This document shows positions 14,628 to 21,901 of a stretch of DNA of 64,000 bases, in pieces. Source of the DNA: Streptomyces longispororuber (GTDB lineage: Bacteria > Actinomycetota > Actinomycetes > Streptomycetales > Streptomycetaceae). How positions within the stretch are numbered: the stretch's first letter is position 1; each line of letters starts with the position of its first letter. The notes below the pieces were generated by a model. The model made no database searches, was not told the origin of the DNA, and worked only from the letters and a program-made list of their open reading frames with translations. Position numbers and translations under genes: made by a program. The DNA lies in contig NZ_BNBT01000004.1 in NCBI RefSeq assembly GCF_014656095.1, positions 62,001 to 126,000 on the forward strand. Direction: 5' to 3'.

Positions 14628-15671
14628 ATGCGACAACGCCTCGCCCCTGTCCTGCTCCTCCCCTTGGCGCTGGCCCTCGCCGCCTGCTCCGGGACGTCCT
14701 CGGCCACCTCGTCGACCGGCGGCGGAGGTACCGACGGCAAGGGGTCGCTGACCCTCGCCGTCGGTGACCAGCGCGGCGGTTCCAAGGCCGTGCTGCGCGC
14801 CGCCGGCGAGCTCGACGACCTGCCGTACCGGATCGAGTGGTCGACGTTCACGTCCGGGCCGCCGCTCCTGGAGGCCGTGAACGCCAAGGCCGTGGACATC
14901 GGCGCGGTCGGCAACACGCCGCCGGTGTTCGCCGCGGGCGCGGGCTCGAAGATCTCGGTGGTGGCCGCGACCCACGGCACCGCGCGCGGCGAGGCCATCG
15001 TCGTCCCGAAGGACTCCGGGCTGCGGCGGACCGCCGATCTGAAGGGCAGGTCGGTCGCCGTGGCGCAGGGGTCGTCCGCGCACTACCAGCTCGTCGCGTC
15101 GCTGAAGAAGGCCGGGCTCACGCTCAAGGACGTCGACGTCACGTACCTGCAACCCGCCGACGCACTCGCCGCGTTCACCGGCGGCACCGTGGACGCCTGG
15201 GCGGTGTGGGACCCGTACACGTCGCAGGTGCTGCGCGGCGGCAAGGCGCGGGTCCTCACCGACGGCGAGGGCCTCGTCAACGGCCTCAGCTTCCAGGTGG
15301 CGGCGCCCGGCGCACTGAAGGACAAGAAGAAGGCCGCCGCCGTCGGCGACTACCTGCGCAGGCTGCGCAAGGCCCAGAACTGGGTCTTCCGACACCCCGA
15401 GGCGTGGGCGAAGGTCTGGGCGAAGGACACCGGGCTGCCGTACGAGGTCGCCCTCGACGCGGTCAGGCGCACGCACGGCACGCGCGTCCCGGTCGCCGTG
15501 GACCGTGCCGCCATCGCCTCCGAGCAGGACATCGTCGACACCTTCGCCGAGCTGAAGCTCATCCCGCGCCGCGTCGACTTCGCCGACTTCACCGACGACC
15601 GGTTCAACGGCTCGCTGCCGCCCTCGACCACCAAGCCCCGCACCTACCCCCGCACGCCCGAGGAGTCCTGA
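14628..15671 (+). CDS. ssuA: Sulfonate-binding lipoprotein SsuA
   Basis: A 347-residue substrate-binding protein. The signal peptide ends in a lipobox (LALAAC, Cys at about 19), so the protein is anchored to the outer face of the membrane. The family pattern is seen in LTLAVGDQRGGSKAVLRAAGELDDLPYRIEW-type N-lobe sequence, VGNTPPVFAAGAGSKI, and AWAVWDPYTSQVL, which places it with SsuA/TauA-like periplasmic binding proteins (NMT1/THI5 fold). ATG 14628 is preferred; a GTG ten codons earlier lacks a hydrophobic start. It delivers sulfonates to SsuCB and ends 2 bases before ssuD. Confidence 0.92.
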   Translation: MRQRLAPVLLLPLALALAACSGTSSATSSTGGGGTDGKGSLTLAVGDQRGGSKAVLRAAGELDDLPYRIEWSTFTSGPPLLEAVNAKAVDIGAVGNTPPVFAAGAGSKISVVAATHGTARGEAIVVPKDSGLRRTADLKGRSVAVAQGSSAHYQLVASLKKAGLTLKDVDVTYLQPADALAAFTGGTVDAWAVWDPYTSQVLRGGKARVLTDGEGLVNGLSFQVAAPGALKDKKKAAAVGDYLRRLRKAQNWVFRHPEAWAKVWAKDTGLPYEVALDAVRRTHGTRVPVAVDRAAIASEQDIVDTFAELKLIPRRVDFADFTDDRFNGSLPPSTTKPRTYPRTPEES

Positions 15672-15673
15672 CC

Positions 15674-16882
15674 ATGACCGTCCACCTGCACTGGTTCCTG
15701 CCGACCGGCGGCGACGGCCGCACCCTCGTCGACCGGCACGCCTACACCGACGGCGGCATCACCCGCTCCCGCGTCACCCCGGTCAGCGGCGTGCGCGCCC
15801 CCGACATCGCCTACCTGGCGCAGATCGCCAAGGCCGCCGAGCAGCTCGGCTTCGAGGCCGTGCTGACGCCGACGGGCACCTGGTGCGAGGACGCCTGGCT
15901 GACGACGGTCGCCCTGGCCCAGCACACCGAGCGGCTCAAGTTCCTGGTGGCGTTCCGGCCCGGCGTGCTGTCCCCCGTGCTCGCCGCGCAGATGGCGGCG
16001 ACGTACCAGCGCGTCACGCGCGGGCGCCTGCTCCTGAACGTGGTGACGGGCGGCGACGCGACCGAGCAGCGGCGCTTCGGCGACCACGTGGACCACGACC
16101 GCCGCTACGCCCGCACCGACGAGTTCCTGTCGGTGGTCCGCGGGGTGTGGGGCGGCACGCCGTACGACTTCGACGGGACGTACTACCAGGTCGAGGGCGG
16201 TCTCACCGCGCTGCCGCCGGACCCGCTGCCGGAGGTCTTCTTCGGCGGCTCGTCGGCCGCGGCGGGCCCGGTCGCGGCCCGCCACGCGGATGTGTACCTG
16301 ACCTGGGGCGAGCCGCCGGAGCAGGTGAAGCGGAAGCTCGACTGGATCCGGGGGCTCGCCGAGGCGGAGGGGCGCACGGTCCGCTTCGGCATCCGGCTGC
16401 ACACCATCTCCCGCGACTCGGCGCGGGAGGCCTGGGCCACCGCGCGGCGCCTCCTCGACGACCTCGACGCCGACACGGTGGCCGCCGCGCAGGAGGCGCT
16501 CGGCCACAGCGAGTCGGTGGGCCAGCAGCGGATGCTCGCGCTGCACGGCGGCTCCCGCGACAACCTGGAGATCGCGCCGAACCTGTGGGCGGGCGTCGGC
16601 CTCGTGCGCGGCGGCGCGGGCACCGCGCTCGTGGGCAGCCACGCCGAGGTCGCCGACCGCGTCGAGGAGTACCACGCGCTCGGCGTGGAGCACTTCATCC
16701 TCTCCGGCTACCCGCACCTGGAGGAGGCGTACTGGTTCGGCGAGGGCGTCGTCCCGGAGCTCGCGGCGCGCGGCCTCCTGTCCCGCATCCCCGCCGCCCC
16801 GCTGGCCGGCGTCCCGGCCGCGAACGGCCGCCCGGCGTCGGCGCCGGGCGGGGCGCCGCTGCTGGTGGGCGGGGGTCGCTGA
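15674..16882 (+). CDS. ssuD: FMNH2-dependent alkanesulfonate monooxygenase SsuD
   Basis: A 402-residue luciferase-like monooxygenase, releasing sulfite and an aldehyde from imported alkanesulfonates. The start HLHWFLPTGGDGR, the middle LNVVTGGDATEQRRFGD and HDRRYARTDEFLSVVRGVW, and the C-terminal GYPHLEEAYWFGEGVVPEL are all family hallmarks; the essential Cys (PTGTWCEDAW) and Arg/His residues are present. The last 25 residues are an Ala/Gly/Pro tail. It needs a separate FMN reductase; none is adjacent. Starts 2 bases after ssuA. Confidence 0.94.
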   Translation: MTVHLHWFLPTGGDGRTLVDRHAYTDGGITRSRVTPVSGVRAPDIAYLAQIAKAAEQLGFEAVLTPTGTWCEDAWLTTVALAQHTERLKFLVAFRPGVLSPVLAAQMAATYQRVTRGRLLLNVVTGGDATEQRRFGDHVDHDRRYARTDEFLSVVRGVWGGTPYDFDGTYYQVEGGLTALPPDPLPEVFFGGSSAAAGPVAARHADVYLTWGEPPEQVKRKLDWIRGLAEAEGRTVRFGIRLHTISRDSAREAWATARRLLDDLDADTVAAAQEALGHSESVGQQRMLALHGGSRDNLEIAPNLWAGVGLVRGGAGTALVGSHAEVADRVEEYHALGVEHFILSGYPHLEEAYWFGEGVVPELAARGLLSRIPAAPLAGVPAANGRPASAPGGAPLLVGGGR

Positions 16883-16960
16883 GGCGGCGAGCCGCTGGAC
16901 CGCTGAGCTGCTGGGCCGCTGAGCCGCTGGACCGCTGAGCCGCTGAGCCGCTGAGCCGCG
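16883..16960. repeat. 9-bp tandem repeat GCCGCTGAG/GCCGCTGGA
   Basis: Between ssuD and the next gene about eight imperfect copies of a 9-bp word (GCCGCTGAG, GCCGCTGGAC, GCTGCTGGGC variants) run in tandem. No hairpin of terminator type is formed by them; purpose unknown. Confidence 0.7.
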
Positions 16961-16966
16961 GGAAGA

Positions 16967-17018
16967 TCCCGCACCCCGGCATGGTTGGTAGAAACGTGAA
17001 CGATATCGGGGTGCGGGA
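16967..17018. promoter_or_regulatory. 12-bp inverted repeat spanning the possible start codon
   Basis: TCCCGCACCCCG (16967-16978) and CGGGGTGCGGGA (17007-17018) are perfectly complementary and enclose 28 bases holding the ATG at 16981 and a TAGAAA box (16990-16995). Either an operator over the promoter, in which case the real start is the GTG at 17026, or an mRNA hairpin that hides the start. Confidence 0.55.
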
Positions 17019-18141
17019 CGCGGGCGTGACGGACGTGGACGTGGTGGTCGTGGGCGCCGGGCAGGCGGGTCTGTCCAGCGCCTACCACCTGCGGCGCAAG
17101 GGGTTCGAGCCAGGGCGGGACTTCGTCGTCCTCGACCACGCGCCCCGGCCGGGCGGCGCGTGGCAGTTCCGCTGGCCCTCGCTGACGTACGGCAAGGTGC
17201 ACGGCATGCACGCGCTGCCGGGCATGGAGCTGACCGGGGCGGACCCCGCCCGGCCGTCGTCGGAGGTGATCGGGGAGTACTTCGCCGCCTACGAGGACCG
17301 CTTCGGCCTGCACGTACGGCGCCCCGTGGACGTGCGACGCGTACGGGAGGGAGCCGGCGGGCGGCTGCTCGTGGAGACCTCGGCGGGTACCTGGGCCACG
17401 CGCGCCCTGATCAACGCGACCGGCACCTGGGACCGGCCCTTCTGGCCGCGCTACCCGGGCCAGGAGACGTTCCGCGGGCGGCAGGTGCACACAGCGGACT
17501 ACCCCGGGCCCGAGGCGTTCCGCGGGAAGCGCGTCGTCGTCGTGGGCGGCGGCGCCTCCGGCACCCAGCACCTGATGGAGATCGCCCCGTACGCCGCCGC
17601 GACGTGGTGGGTGACGCGGCGGCCGCCCGTGTTCGCCGACGGCCCCTTCGACGAGGAGCGCGGGCGGGCCGCCGTGGCCATGGTCGAGGAGCGGGTGCGG
17701 CGGGGCCTGCCGCCGCTGAGCGTGGTGTCGGTGACCGGGCTCGCCGTCACGGACGCGGTGCGCGAGGCGCGCGCGAACGGGGTCCTTGACCGCCTGCCGA
17801 TGTTCGACCGCATCACGCCGACCGGCGTGGAGTGGGACGACGGGCGGCGGATCGAGGCCGACGTGATCCTGTGGGCGACCGGCTTCCGCGCGGCCGTCGA
17901 CCACCTCGCGCCGCTGCGGCTGCGGGAGCCGGGCGGCGGCATCCGCCTGGACGGCACGCGGGCGGCCGCCGACCCGCGCGTGCACCTCGTCGGGTACGGC
18001 CCTTCGGCCAGCACGATCGGCGCGAACCGCGCGGGGCGCGCGGCGGTACGGGACATCGTGCGCCTCCTCGGGGACGAGGCGGTGGCCGTGCCCGCGCCGG
18101 AGGCCCGGGTGGCCGGCGCGGAGGTGCCGGTACCCGCCTGA
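16981..18141 (+). CDS. FAD-dependent monooxygenase-like oxidoreductase (YhdW/CzcO/FMO type)
   Basis: A 386-residue flavoprotein (371 if the GTG at 17026 is used). DVVVVGAGQAGLSSAYHL binds FAD; VVVVGGGASGTQHLMEI binds NAD(P)H; ILWATGF is the ATG motif common to FMO and Baeyer-Villiger enzymes. PRPGGAWQFRWPSLTYGKVHGM resembles the CzcO/YhdW group. It follows ssuD after a repeat spacer and may belong to sulfur scavenging or act alone; nothing fixes the substrate. The start is uncertain because the first ATG lies inside a 12-bp inverted repeat and has no Shine-Dalgarno. It converges with the lasso B2 gene, 42 bases apart. Confidence 0.85.
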   Translation: MVGRNVNDIGVRDAGVTDVDVVVVGAGQAGLSSAYHLRRKGFEPGRDFVVLDHAPRPGGAWQFRWPSLTYGKVHGMHALPGMELTGADPARPSSEVIGEYFAAYEDRFGLHVRRPVDVRRVREGAGGRLLVETSAGTWATRALINATGTWDRPFWPRYPGQETFRGRQVHTADYPGPEAFRGKRVVVVGGGASGTQHLMEIAPYAAATWWVTRRPPVFADGPFDEERGRAAVAMVEERVRRGLPPLSVVSVTGLAVTDAVREARANGVLDRLPMFDRITPTGVEWDDGRRIEADVILWATGFRAAVDHLAPLRLREPGGGIRLDGTRAAADPRVHLVGYGPSASTIGANRAGRAAVRDIVRLLGDEAVAVPAPEARVAGAEVPVPA

Positions 18142-18183
18142 GCCGTGAAAGGCCTGCGCTCCGCGGCCGCGACCCCGCGCGGG

Positions 18184-18612
18184 CTACGTGCGCTCCTCCG
18201 GCAGCGGTGCCACCGCGAGCAGCGTCCGGTAGTGGCCCGCCGGGTGCGGCTCCCCCACCGGTCGCCCCGCGACCTCGATCCACGCGTGGGCCTCGAAGGG
18301 GCTGGTGCGCACGCCCGTGCACCAGGTGGGCCAGGTGCCCCGGGCGCGGCACAGCAGGGCCGCGGCGATGGAGCGCTGGAGGCAGGCCTGGCCCGCGCAG
18401 CGCAGGCTGACGGAGACGACGTCCTTGCGGGCGGCCAGGGCCTCGTCGGCGGTGGCGGGCCGGGCGCCCCGGCGTACGGCTTCCAGGACCTTGCGGACCC
18501 GGGCGGGCTTGGCGCGGGCCAGCACGCGGGCCGCGGCCACGGCGAGCAGGGGCAGCGGTCTGCGGCGCACCGGCAGCCGGTCGCGGGCGGCCAGGGCGAC
18601 GGGGGCGCTCAC
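18184..18612 (-). CDS. Lasso peptide protease B2 (transglutaminase-like leader peptidase)
   Basis: A 142-residue cysteine peptidase. The lasso B2 pattern is present: ACLQRSIAAALLCRARG with the catalytic Cys at about 77, then PFEAHAWIEVAGRPVGEP with the catalytic His at about 109 and an acidic residue just after. It removes the precursor leader after the residue following the conserved Thr, in concert with the cyclase. The GTG start at 18612 overlaps the B1 stop by 4 bases. Last gene of the A-C-B1-B2 operon. Length is normal for stand-alone B2 proteins of actinomycetes. Confidence 0.9.
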   Translation of the reverse strand: MSAPVALAARDRLPVRRRPLPLLAVAAARVLARAKPARVRKVLEAVRRGARPATADEALAARKDVVSVSLRCAGQACLQRSIAAALLCRARGTWPTWCTGVRTSPFEAHAWIEVAGRPVGEPHPAGHYRTLLAVAPLPEERT

Positions 18613-18872
18613 CGGGGCTCCGCGAGGAGGTCTGCGGCGCGCAGGGAGTCCACGAGCCGGGCCACGTCGCGCCGGGCGGCCTCGGGCGCGGCCCGGTGGC
18701 GCTCCGTCAGCTCCTGGGCGGCCTGGTCGTGGGTGCGGCCGTCGAGGAGGTTCTTCAGGACGAGGACGCCGGTGGGGTTGAGCTGCCAGTAGCGGCCGGT
18801 GCGCTGGTGCAGCAGGACGGCTCCGTCGTCGGTCTCGGCGAGGGAGACGTCGGGGTGCAGGGTCAGGGGCAT
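18609..18872 (-). CDS. Lasso peptide recognition protein B1 (PqqD-like RRE)
   Basis: An 87-residue PqqD-fold protein: LHPDVSLAETDDGAVLLHQRTGRYWQLNPTG gives the three-stranded sheet and AAQELTERHRAAPEAARRDVARLVDSL the helices of the winged RIPP recognition element. In split lasso systems B1 binds the leader (Tyr and Pro of its motif) and brings it to B2. The ATG at 18872 is 2 bases after the cyclase stop; the end overlaps B2. Found only as the split form here, as usual in Streptomyces. Confidence 0.9.
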   Translation of the reverse strand: MPLTLHPDVSLAETDDGAVLLHQRTGRYWQLNPTGVLVLKNLLDGRTHDQAAQELTERHRAAPEAARRDVARLVDSLRAADLLAEPR

Positions 18873-18874
18873 CG

Positions 18875-20716
18875 TCACGTCCGAAGGGGTAGGGGGCGGC
18901 GGGCGGCGCGGGCCCAGGTCTCGCAGCCGAGGAGCTGTTCGACGGCGATGTCCCGGGCGGAGTCGGCCTGGGGGGCGAGGAGCCGGGCGCGGACGGCGTC
19001 GGCGTCGATCACTCCGAGCCGGGCCAGCTCGGAGTCGGCGAAGACGTCGAGCAGCGCACCGAGGTTGCGGCGGCGGCCCGTGCGCAGGTCGGCGCTGAAG
19101 TCGCCCTTGGTGGTGCGGTCCAGGACGAGGTCGGGGACGAGGCCGCGCAGGGAGCGGGCGAGGAGCGGTTTGTACCGCCACGGCGTGACGCGCTGGTCCA
19201 GACGCACGGCGAGGGCCGCCTCCACGACGCGGTCGTCGAGGAACGGCAGGTGCAGGCGCACGCCCTCGGCGGCGAAGAGCCGGGCGACCTGCCGGTACGC
19301 GGGCGACGTGACGCGCAGGGCGGTCAGGCACTGGTGCTGCCCCCGGTCCTCGGCGAAGGGCCGGGCGCTGTCGGCGGCCTCCAGGAGCGCGGCCCGGGCG
19401 GCGTCGACGGCGGCGTCGCTCGCCCAGGCCGGGGCGCGCAGCGGGGCGAGCCCCCAGCTCAGTGAGGGCAGCCGGGCGGGTGGCGGCGGACCGGTGAGCG
19501 CGGCGGCCTGGGCGCGCCACCAGTCGGACGGGGTGTCGGCGCGGGCGAGTTGGCCGAGGGTGGCCGCGAGCGGCCAGCGGCCGAGGGCGCGGTTGCCGCG
19601 CAGGTGGCGCAGCCCGGTCAGGGGGTGGCGGCGGACCAGGCGGTGCAGATAGCCGTACGTCCGGCCGAGGAGCTCGTCGGCGCCGTGGCCCGCGAGGTGG
19701 TGGCGGGAGCCGTGGGCGGCCAGGACGCGGGCGGTGTGCCGCATGCGGGCGTGGGTGCGCGCGTACAGGTACGGCCGCTCGGTGTCGGCGAGGGCCTCGG
19801 GGTCGGCGAAGACGGGCGGCAGCTCCTCCTGGGGCAGGACGAGGTGGTGCGCGTCGGGGAGGCGTGCCGCGGCGTGGGCGGCGTAGCGGGCGTCGTCGTT
19901 GCCCGCCTCCGCCTCGGCCCAGCGGAAGGCCAGCAGGTCCGGGGTGTGCCGGGCGGCGAGGAACGCCAGGGAGGTGGAGTCCATGCCGCCGGACAGGTCG
20001 CTGCTGAGGCTTCCGGCGGACGGGCCGGGCGCGCTCGTGCCGTCGGGGCGGCGTGCGTCGACCGCCGTGACCAGGGCCTGGCGCAGGGCCACCGCGCCGT
20101 CGTCCAGGGGGAGTTCGGGGTCGGGCGGACGCCACCGGAGCACTTCGCGGGCGCGGTCGGCCTCCAGGACGAGGCAGTGGTCGTGCGGCACCGTCGCCAC
20201 GCCCGCCCAGGGGCTGCGGTCGGCGAGCGGGGGCGGCAGCATGCCGCCGCACGCGACGCGCACCGCCAGCACGTCCTCGTCGACGCCCGCGCCGGTGAGC
20301 GCGGCGAGCACGTCGGCGCGGTCCGCGGCGAGCGGCGTCCCGTCGACGAGACGGGCGTGGAAGACCTGCCGCAGCCCGGTCAGGCCGCCCTGGACCCGTG
20401 TGGCGCCGTCGTCCGTGGCGGCCACCAGGTGGAAGCTGCCGGGCAACTCCCGCGCCACGGCGTCCACGTCGGCGAGCGTACGCAGGCCCCGGGCCAGCCG
20501 CTCCAGGCGGTCGGTGGTGACCGGGCAGTGCCCGATCACCACCAGGCGCACCGGACCCGCCGTCGTGCGGCGGACCTCGTCCGGGTCCCAACCGCCCACC
20601 ACCCAGGGGCGGCCCGAGGGGTGGGCAAGCACCCGGGCGGCCGGGAAGGGGTACGCGTCCGGGGTCCGCGGGGCTGCCCCTGGCGCGTCCGACAGGACGA
20701 CGAATCCGGCGCTCAT
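18875..20716 (-). CDS. Lasso peptide cyclase C (asparagine-synthase-like)
   Basis: A 613-residue ATP-dependent macrolactam synthetase. The N-terminal glutaminase-like domain has lost its nucleophile Cys2, as in all lasso cyclases; the synthetase domain carries the ATP pyrophosphate loop SSDLSGGMDSTSLAFLA (SGGMDS at 242-247), GHGADELLGRTYGYL and LPFLDDRVVEAAL. The enzyme adenylates the side chain of a ring-forming Asp/Glu and joins it to the new N-terminal amine of the core. The ATG at 20716 has AGGTGAG upstream and lies 56 bases after the precursor stop, so the two are co-transcribed. Full length, no missing motif. Confidence 0.93.
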   Translation of the reverse strand: MSAGFVVLSDAPGAAPRTPDAYPFPAARVLAHPSGRPWVVGGWDPDEVRRTTAGPVRLVVIGHCPVTTDRLERLARGLRTLADVDAVARELPGSFHLVAATDDGATRVQGGLTGLRQVFHARLVDGTPLAADRADVLAALTGAGVDEDVLAVRVACGGMLPPPLADRSPWAGVATVPHDHCLVLEADRAREVLRWRPPDPELPLDDGAVALRQALVTAVDARRPDGTSAPGPSAGSLSSDLSGGMDSTSLAFLAARHTPDLLAFRWAEAEAGNDDARYAAHAAARLPDAHHLVLPQEELPPVFADPEALADTERPYLYARTHARMRHTARVLAAHGSRHHLAGHGADELLGRTYGYLHRLVRRHPLTGLRHLRGNRALGRWPLAATLGQLARADTPSDWWRAQAAALTGPPPPARLPSLSWGLAPLRAPAWASDAAVDAARAALLEAADSARPFAEDRGQHQCLTALRVTSPAYRQVARLFAAEGVRLHLPFLDDRVVEAALAVRLDQRVTPWRYKPLLARSLRGLVPDLVLDRTTKGDFSADLRTGRRRNLGALLDVFADSELARLGVIDADAVRARLLAPQADSARDIAVEQLLGCETWARAARRPLPLRT

Positions 20717-20772
20717 CTCACCTGGCCTCGGCTCGTACGGTCCGACTGGTCACTGGTCCGGTACGGCCGCCC

Positions 20773-20916
20773 CTACCAGCCCTGCTCGCCGAGGACGTCG
20801 TTGTACTTGTTGCCGAAGCCCAGCGTGTCCTCGGAGAACTCGCCGACGGCCACGAGGGCCGGCGGCTCGTAGCCCGTGGCGGCGTCCTGCTCGTCGGTGC
20901 CCGTGTGCTGTTCCAT
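20773..20916 (-). CDS. Lasso peptide precursor A, predicted core GFGNKYNDVLGEQGW
   Basis: A 47-residue precursor. The leader contains Y16-x2-P19-x-L21-x3-G25-x-F27-x3-T31, exactly the YxxPxLxxxGxFxxxT pattern read by B1 and B2. With Thr at -2, cleavage after Leu32 gives the 15-residue core GFGNKYNDVLGEQGW. Gly1 and Asp8 should form an 8-residue macrolactam ring; Glu12 is too far. The tail (VLGEQGW) would thread the ring. No cysteine, so a class II lasso. The GFGxKxxD start recalls sungsanpin and chaxapeptin, but the rest differs. The ATG at 20916 has AGGAGGC at ideal spacing; earlier in-frame starts have none. Calculated neutral monoisotopic mass of the lasso: 1664.76 Da. Confidence 0.9.
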   Translation of the reverse strand: MEQHTGTDEQDAATGYEPPALVAVGEFSEDTLGFGNKYNDVLGEQGW

Positions 20917-20967
20917 GGGTGCCTCCTGATGAGTCCTGACGGGTACGGGAAGTGCCTGGACAGACGC

Positions 20968-20991
20968 GTGCGCCCCCGGGCAGGGGCGCAC
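20968..20991 (-). promoter_or_regulatory. Hairpin in the lasso operon 5' leader
   Basis: GTGCGCCCC (20968-20976) and GGGGCGCAC (20983-20991) form a 9-bp stem with a 6-base loop, 52 bases upstream of the precursor ATG in the transcribed leader. It could protect the mRNA or act as an attenuator. Confidence 0.45.
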
Positions 20992-21014
20992 ACGACGCGC
21001 GGCGATGATCCGAA

Positions 21015-21043
21015 CTCATTGCCGAACACGCCCTACCCGTCAA
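21015..21043 (-). promoter_or_regulatory. Candidate promoter of the lasso operon
   Basis: Read on the minus strand: TTGACG (21043-21038), 17-base spacer, AATGAG (21020-21015). The -35 box is strong, the -10 weak. Transcription would begin near 21008 and give a leader of about 90 bases. Confidence 0.45.
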
Positions 21044-21154
21044 TCACACGCCATACACCGCCACTTGGGCTCGCTTGCGCACCACGCACCCCTTGCCTCA
21101 CGCCTCGACGACGACCGCACGGCCGGGGTCAGGCGTGCCGAGGGGGCGGCCGGG

Positions 21155-21553
21155 TCAGGCGTGGGACGGGGCCGGGGGCCTGCGGCGGGGGCCTCCGCCC
21201 GGCGGCACCGCGAGCGCGTCGCGCAGGCGGGGCACGACGGCGAAGCAGTCGGCCACGCCCGCGAGGCGCATCACCTTGCGGTGGAAGGGGTCCTGCAGAA
21301 CCACGGTGAGGCGCAGCTCCCGGCGGCGGGTGGCGTTGCGCGCCTGGCAGAGCAGGGACAGGCCGCCGCAGTCCAGGAACGTCACGTCGCTCAGGTCGAG
21401 GACCACGTCGTGGCGGCAGGTGAGCGTCAGCTCGGCGAGGCGGCCCGTGAGCCGCTCGGTGGCGTAGATGTCGAGCTCTCCCCAGAGCGTGATGACCAGC
21501 CGCTCCTGCCGCACCCGGGCGTGGAGACCGAAGGGAGGACTGTCGTCGTGCAT
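21155..21553 (-). CDS. STAS-domain anti-sigma factor antagonist
   Basis: A 132-residue single STAS domain (SpoIIAA/BldG-like). LVITLWGELDIYATERLTGRLAEL and HDVVLDLSDVTFLDCGGLSLL show the beta-strand and helix order; the phosphorylatable position after Asp-Val-Thr-Phe-Leu-Asp is Cys (DCGGL) where Ser or Thr is usual, so regulation by kinase may be absent. ATG 21553 has GAGGGGG upstream; the long in-frame extension to 21826 is rejected. The C-terminus is Pro/Arg-rich. No anti-sigma kinase gene is adjacent. It is downstream of, and on the same strand as, the S8 protease. Confidence 0.85.
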   Translation of the reverse strand: MHDDSPPFGLHARVRQERLVITLWGELDIYATERLTGRLAELTLTCRHDVVLDLSDVTFLDCGGLSLLCQARNATRRRELRLTVVLQDPFHRKVMRLAGVADCFAVVPRLRDALAVPPGGGPRRRPPAPSHA

Positions 21554-21737
21554 CGTTCCCCCTCGTGGCGCCCTGTGCGCGGATCCGGGGTGTGGCGGCC
21601 CGGCGCCGCCGACCCGGGTCGGTCCGGGCGGAGCACGCGGACGCACCACCGTGATTGCGGTCTGTGCGGTGAACTGTCTCGCCACCGGGGGCACGAGCGG
21701 CGCGGTGGTGCCTATGGCATACCCGACAGGCGCAAGA

Positions 21738-21758
21738 TAATGCAACTCCTCTGCATTA
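21738..21758. promoter_or_regulatory. AT-rich inverted repeat upstream of the STAS gene
   Basis: TAATGCA (21738-21744) and TGCATTA (21752-21758), spaced by 7 bases, in the 348-base gap between STAS gene and protease. The block is unusually AT-rich for this genome and lies 185 bases ahead of the STAS start. Nothing else is visible in the gap. Confidence 0.5.
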
Positions 21759-21901
21759 AACCGGGGTTGGCTGATTCGGCCGGGCTCCGGCGCACGCTGC
21801 CGGACGGGGGCGCCGACCGCCGTCACGGCACCGGTGTCGTGGCTGGTCCGCGCCGGGTCACCGGTCGGCCGGGCGGTGCGGCGCCGCCGTCGGCGGAGGT
21901 G

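Noticed and set aside
16981-18141. Flavoprotein gene as tailoring enzyme of the lasso cluster
   Set aside because: It is convergent to B2, not co-transcribed, and follows ssuD; no lasso-specific feature. Possible but unsupported.
20917-20991. Longer precursor peptide starting at 20991
   Set aside because: The extension has no ribosome site and lies on the leader hairpin; the 47-residue form has AGGAGGC and normal leader length.
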